DNA from: Syntrophaceae bacterium UBA1062
Lineage (GTDB): Bacteria; Desulfobacterota; Desulfomonilia; UBA1062
DNA: 9,554 nucleotides
NCBI GenBank assembly: GCA_002316295.1
Contig: DCDF01000232.1
Location: 1-9,554 of the forward strand
Direction: 5' to 3'
Part shown: positions 7,122 to 9,554 of the stretch, one piece after another
Layout: each line of letters opens with the position of its first letter
How positions within the stretch are numbered: position 1 is the stretch's first letter
The notes under the pieces: generated by a model
What the model saw: only the letters and a program-made list of their open reading frames with translations
The model's database searches: none
Told to the model about the DNA's origin: nothing
Translations under genes and position numbers: made by a program

Positions 7122-8384
7122 ATGGCACAGTGCACGGTACTCGACAACGGGGTCCGCATCCTTTCGGCGAAGATGCCGGGGGTGCGCTCCGTTTCTCTGG
7201 GTATCTGGGTAAGCGCCGGCTCCCGTAATGACCCTCCTGTGCATGCGGGCATGGCCCACTTCACCGAGCACATGCTCTTCAAAGGCACGAAGAAAAGAAG
7301 CGCTGTTCAGATCGCAAAGGAAATCGACGCGCTGGGAGGGGCATTGAATGCACAGACATCCAAAGAGTACACGGTCTACTATATCCGGGTGCTCGACGAG
7401 CATCTGGATAAGGCCTCGGATATCCTTTTCGACCTCTTTTTGAATTCAGTGATCGATCCGGTCGAGATGGATAGAGAGAAAAAAGTGGTGCTCCAAGAAA
7501 TCCGAATGACCGAAGACACTCCCGATGATTATGTCTCCGATCTTTTTTCCGAAGCCTTTTTCGAGAAATCTTCTCTTGGGGTGCCTATTCTCGGAACAGC
7601 GGATGCCATTGATGCCTTCGAAAGACGTGATGTGCTCGATTTTCTTTCATCCTTCTATATCCCCCCTTCCATTGTCATCGCTGCCGTGGGCAGCCTGGAT
7701 CACAATGAGATCGTAAACCTGGTAAGGCGCCGATTCGCAGGCCTTCATCCTGCGAGCCCGTCTTTTCCGGAAGAATCGTTTCTCAAGCGGGCGGGCGTTA
7801 CCAGAATGGTCTACAGAGATATCGAACAGGTTCATATCACGCTGGGCACGGCCGGGGCGTCAATGCTCGACACAAAACGCTGGGTTTATATCGTGCTCAA
7901 CACCATTCTCGGTGGCTCCATGAGCTCCATGCTTTTTCAGGAAGCGCGCGAGAAGCTCGGGCTCGTGTACTCCATCTATTCATATCTGAGCTCATACAGA
8001 GATTGCGGCGTCCTTGCCCTGTATGCCGCCACAACCCCCGACAACCTCCAGAAGACCATGGAGGTGATCATGCGTCAGATGTCGAGGATCAGGGAGGGAG
8101 ACTTCGGAGGAATCCACATCGATGACGTGAAGGCGCAGATCAAGGGGAATCTTCTGCTCGCCAGGGAGAGCACGACCCACCGGATGTCCTCCATTGCAAA
8201 GAACGAGATATACTACAACAGGGATATTCCGGAGGAAGAGATCATCGAAAAGATCGGGAAAGTTTCGTCTGATGACGTGGTATCTCTTGCACAGGAGATA
8301 TTTCAGGGTTCAAAAATTACAACGGTGTTCCTGGGAAAGGTGGACGGGATAGAGGCGCCGGACTTCGGCCTTCCGATAAACTAG
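7122..8384 (+). CDS. M16-family zinc metallopeptidase (processing-peptidase-like)
   Basis: A 420-residue M16B-type peptidase related to mitochondrial processing peptidase beta and to the Bacillus YmxG protein. The inverted zinc motif is H46-F47-T48-E49-H50, with the distal glutamate E126 in VVLQEI exactly 76 residues after the second His, as in the family. The C-terminal half repeats the fold without a zinc site and has the conserved REKLGLVYSIYS segment that helps form the substrate chamber. No signal peptide is visible, so a cytoplasmic location is expected. Physiological substrates of these bacterial proteins are largely unknown. The start lies six bases after pnp with no recognisable Shine-Dalgarno, suggesting coupled translation. 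The TAG stop lies in a CTAG shared with the opposing gene. Confidence 0.94.
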   Translation: MAQCTVLDNGVRILSAKMPGVRSVSLGIWVSAGSRNDPPVHAGMAHFTEHMLFKGTKKRSAVQIAKEIDALGGALNAQTSKEYTVYYIRVLDEHLDKASDILFDLFLNSVIDPVEMDREKKVVLQEIRMTEDTPDDYVSDLFSEAFFEKSSLGVPILGTADAIDAFERRDVLDFLSSFYIPPSIVIAAVGSLDHNEIVNLVRRRFAGLHPASPSFPEESFLKRAGVTRMVYRDIEQVHITLGTAGASMLDTKRWVYIVLNTILGGSMSSMLFQEAREKLGLVYSIYSYLSSYRDCGVLALYAATTPDNLQKTMEVIMRQMSRIREGDFGGIHIDDVKAQIKGNLLLARESTTHRMSSIAKNEIYYNRDIPEEEIIEKIGKVSSDDVVSLAQEIFQGSKITTVFLGKVDGIEAPDFGLPIN

Positions 8385-8740
8385 AGAGAGACCTGCCGGG
8401 CCTCTGTATGAAGAGAGAGCCAGGTTTTTTCGCCAAGGAACCGTTTCCATGACGGTCGGTCCGGTTTGCTGACAGCGATGCCGATAAAATAGCGGTCTCC
8501 TTCGATAGTGTACCCGGTGATACTGCCGTTCACGGTTACGTTTCCGACAGAAACGGTTACGATCTGGTGCAGCAGTTTCAAAAGGGTAATCTTGATGCGA
8601 GTCGTGGGGACTATCATGCACAGATCGCACGAAGAGACATACTGCGTATCGCCTTCGAACGACAGCCCTTCCTGCGGACAGGAAACCCTCAAACAAAAAG
8701 ACTCATATCTTTTGTTCAGATTCAAGTCCAGAGACAGCAT
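8381..8740 (-). CDS. Uncharacterised small protein, possibly PilZ-like
   Basis: I do not recognise this gene with confidence. From the ATG at 8740 it encodes 119 residues; an in-frame TTG at 8800 would give 139 but would overlap the truA start, so ATG is preferred, with only a weak AGAAG upstream. There is no membrane segment or signal. The N-terminal half has four cysteines in CLRVSC and CDLC. The C-terminal half is beta-rich with ITLLKLL, VGNVTVNGSITGY and GDRYFIGIAV followed by W-x-x-F, a pattern resembling the strand order of PilZ domains. However, the c-di-GMP signature RxxxR with (D/N)xSxxG is absent. The frame is open without breaks, its stop abuts the M16 stop exactly and its codon use looks ordinary, all favouring a real gene. 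The assignment to PilZ is a guess. Confidence 0.6.
   Translation of the reverse strand: MLSLDLNLNKRYESFCLRVSCPQEGLSFEGDTQYVSSCDLCMIVPTTRIKITLLKLLHQIVTVSVGNVTVNGSITGYTIEGDRYFIGIAVSKPDRPSWKRFLGEKTWLSLHTEARQVSL
8391..8430 (+). terminator. Candidate rho-independent terminator after the M16 gene
   Basis: Seven bases after the M16 stop, ACCT (8391-8394) pairs with AGGT (8422-8425), GGC (8399-8401) with GCC (8419-8421) and CTCT (8402-8405) with AGAG (8414-8417). There is a four-base bulge on the left arm, a bulged A8418 and an eight-base loop. Six Ts run from 8425 to 8430. It would end the plus-strand operon. It lies inside the 3' coding part of the minus-strand gene, and no matching T-tract exists for the minus orientation. 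The stem is imperfect, hence the moderate confidence. Confidence 0.45.
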
Positions 8741-8748
8741 GATTCTTC

Positions 8749-8776
8749 TTGCATCCCCTTTCAATATTTGTATATT
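8749..8776 (+). promoter_or_regulatory. Candidate sigma70-type promoter for truA
   Basis: TTGCAT (8749-8754) and TATATT (8771-8776) are separated by 16 bases within an AT-rich stretch between two divergent genes. The -10 box matches five of six consensus positions; the -35 box matches only its TTG. Transcription would begin near 8783, a few bases from the first truA ATG at 8788. The same AT-rich stretch (8761-8790) could also drive the minus-strand gene, but I see no clear box for it. Confidence 0.4.
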
Positions 8777-8787
8777 TTTCTGCAAAA

Positions 8788-9554
8788 ATGATGCCTGCAA
8801 TGAGAAATCTGAAGATCACCCTTGCCTATGACGGGTCCGCTTTTCATGGATGGCAGATACAGCCGGGTTTCAGAACCGTTCAGGAAACCGTCGAACACTG
8901 TCTGCACAAAATCCTCGGGCACGCTGTCAGGGTGACGGCATCTGGACGGACCGATGCAGGGGTCCACGCCCTGGGACAGGTCATCAACTTCAGAACGCCG
9001 TCAAAAATACCCGAAGAAGGATTGCTCAAAGCCCTGAACTCCTTGTTCCCACACGATCTTTCGGCCAGGGATGTTTCAGAGGTTGATCCCGATTTTCACG
9101 CCAGAAAAATGGCGCTTTCAAAGAAATATGTATATGTTATTGACACATCCAGAATACGAAGCCCGTTCCTCTCCCGATATGTTTTCCATCTTCCGGGAGC
9201 GCTGGATGTTCATGCAATGAGGCGCTCCATAGAAATGCTCAATGGAGAGCAGGATTTCAGCTCATTCATGGGGGCCGGATCGTCGGTAAAAACGACTGTC
9301 AGAAAGATCCTCGCAACCGGGATATTCGAAAGAGATTCCCGGGTGTTCTTCTATATACAGGGTAGCGGCTTTCTGCGCCATATGGTAAGGAACATTGTGG
9401 GAACACTGATTCAAGTGGGGCGGTCAATGCTGGCTCCGGAAGACATGGAAAGAATTCTGGCGCTGAAGGATCGCACACACGCAGGCCCCACTGCACCCCC
9501 GCAGGGGCTTTACCTTGTGGATGTGTACTACGAAGAGGAGAATCCGGTCTGCGC
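8788..9554 (+). CDS. truA: tRNA pseudouridine(38-40) synthase TruA (3' end outside window)
   Basis: Makes pseudouridine at positions 38-40 of the tRNA anticodon stem-loop. The frame runs open to the end of the window, giving 255 codons of a family usually near 245-270, so only a few residues should be missing. Counting from the ATG at 8788, LAYDGSAFHGWQIQP is at about 12-26 and the catalytic aspartate is D56 in SGRTDAGVHA. KKYVYVID, QDFSSFMGAGSS and GSGFLRHMVRNIVGT are the other family motifs. In-frame ATGs occur at 8788, 8791 and 8800; the family's usual beginning (MRNLKITLAYDG) favours 8800. None has a good Shine-Dalgarno, so the start is uncertain. It appears to begin a new transcript, separated from the infB-M16 run by the opposing gene. 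Confidence 0.95.
   Translation, partial: MMPAMRNLKITLAYDGSAFHGWQIQPGFRTVQETVEHCLHKILGHAVRVTASGRTDAGVHALGQVINFRTPSKIPEEGLLKALNSLFPHDLSARDVSEVDPDFHARKMALSKKYVYVIDTSRIRSPFLSRYVFHLPGALDVHAMRRSIEMLNGEQDFSSFMGAGSSVKTTVRKILATGIFERDSRVFFYIQGSGFLRHMVRNIVGTLIQVGRSMLAPEDMERILALKDRTHAGPTAPPQGLYLVDVYYEEENPVC

Noticed and set aside
6327..7403. A 358-codon minus-strand open frame opposite pnp and the M16 start
   Set aside because: It spans PNPase catalytic, KH and S1 motifs on the other strand, and its translation has no family features.
8508..8831. A 107-codon plus-strand frame between the M16 gene and truA
   Set aside because: It overlaps the minus-strand gene, runs into truA in the wrong frame and has no Shine-Dalgarno. 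The minus-strand frame, with its stop meeting the M16 stop exactly, is the better candidate.
1..9554. A new defence, mobile or biosynthetic system in the window
   Set aside because: All genes but one belong to well-known housekeeping families in a conserved order. No transposase, integrase, CRISPR repeats, toxin-antitoxin pair or other accessory signal was found.

Overview
This window is a compact bacterial housekeeping block for translation initiation, ribosome maturation, tRNA modification and RNA turnover. On the plus strand it holds infB (5' end cut by the window), a DUF503/YlxP gene, rbfA, a DHH/DHHA1 phosphoesterase of the NrnA type, truB, rpsO, pnp and an M16 zinc peptidase. A short uncharacterised minus-strand gene follows, then truA (3' end cut by the window). 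The order infB-ylxP-rbfA-nrnA-truB-rpsO-pnp-M16 is a well-known arrangement in Firmicutes and deltaproteobacterial (Desulfobacterota-type) lineages. The fairly GC-rich coding, the absence of ribF between truB and rpsO, and the general protein character suggest a deltaproteobacterium-like organism, perhaps a syntrophic or sulfate-reducing type. That assignment is inference; I cannot fix the genus.

Region 1 to 4663 is one tightly packed run. infB and ylxP share GTGA, ylxP and rbfA share ATGA, rbfA and the DHH gene overlap by 20 nt, and the DHH gene and truB overlap by 19 nt. This spacing points to one transcript with translational coupling. An 86-nt gap (4664-4749) precedes rpsO and is the only sizeable untranslated interval in the plus-strand cluster. 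It can fold into a hairpin whose loop is complementary to the rpsO Shine-Dalgarno sequence, a candidate S15 autoregulatory leader. rpsO, pnp and the M16 gene follow with gaps of 8 and 6 nt.

At 8381-8384 the M16 gene meets a convergent minus-strand gene, and both TAG stops lie in one palindromic CTAG. A plausible intrinsic terminator for the plus-strand operon lies just beyond, inside the 3' coding part of the opposing gene. That gene (119 codons from its ATG) is unrecognised, with at most a faint PilZ-like character. Its upstream side is a short AT-rich divergent region with a candidate truA promoter very close to the truA start.

Functionally, IF2 and RbfA act in initiation and 30S maturation, S15 is an early 30S assembly protein, TruB and TruA make tRNA pseudouridines, and PNPase with the NrnA-type enzyme covers RNA decay from long transcripts down to very short oligonucleotides. 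I found no mobile element, CRISPR array, tRNA or rRNA gene, and no evidence of a new multi-gene system. The second-look items are regulatory and architectural.
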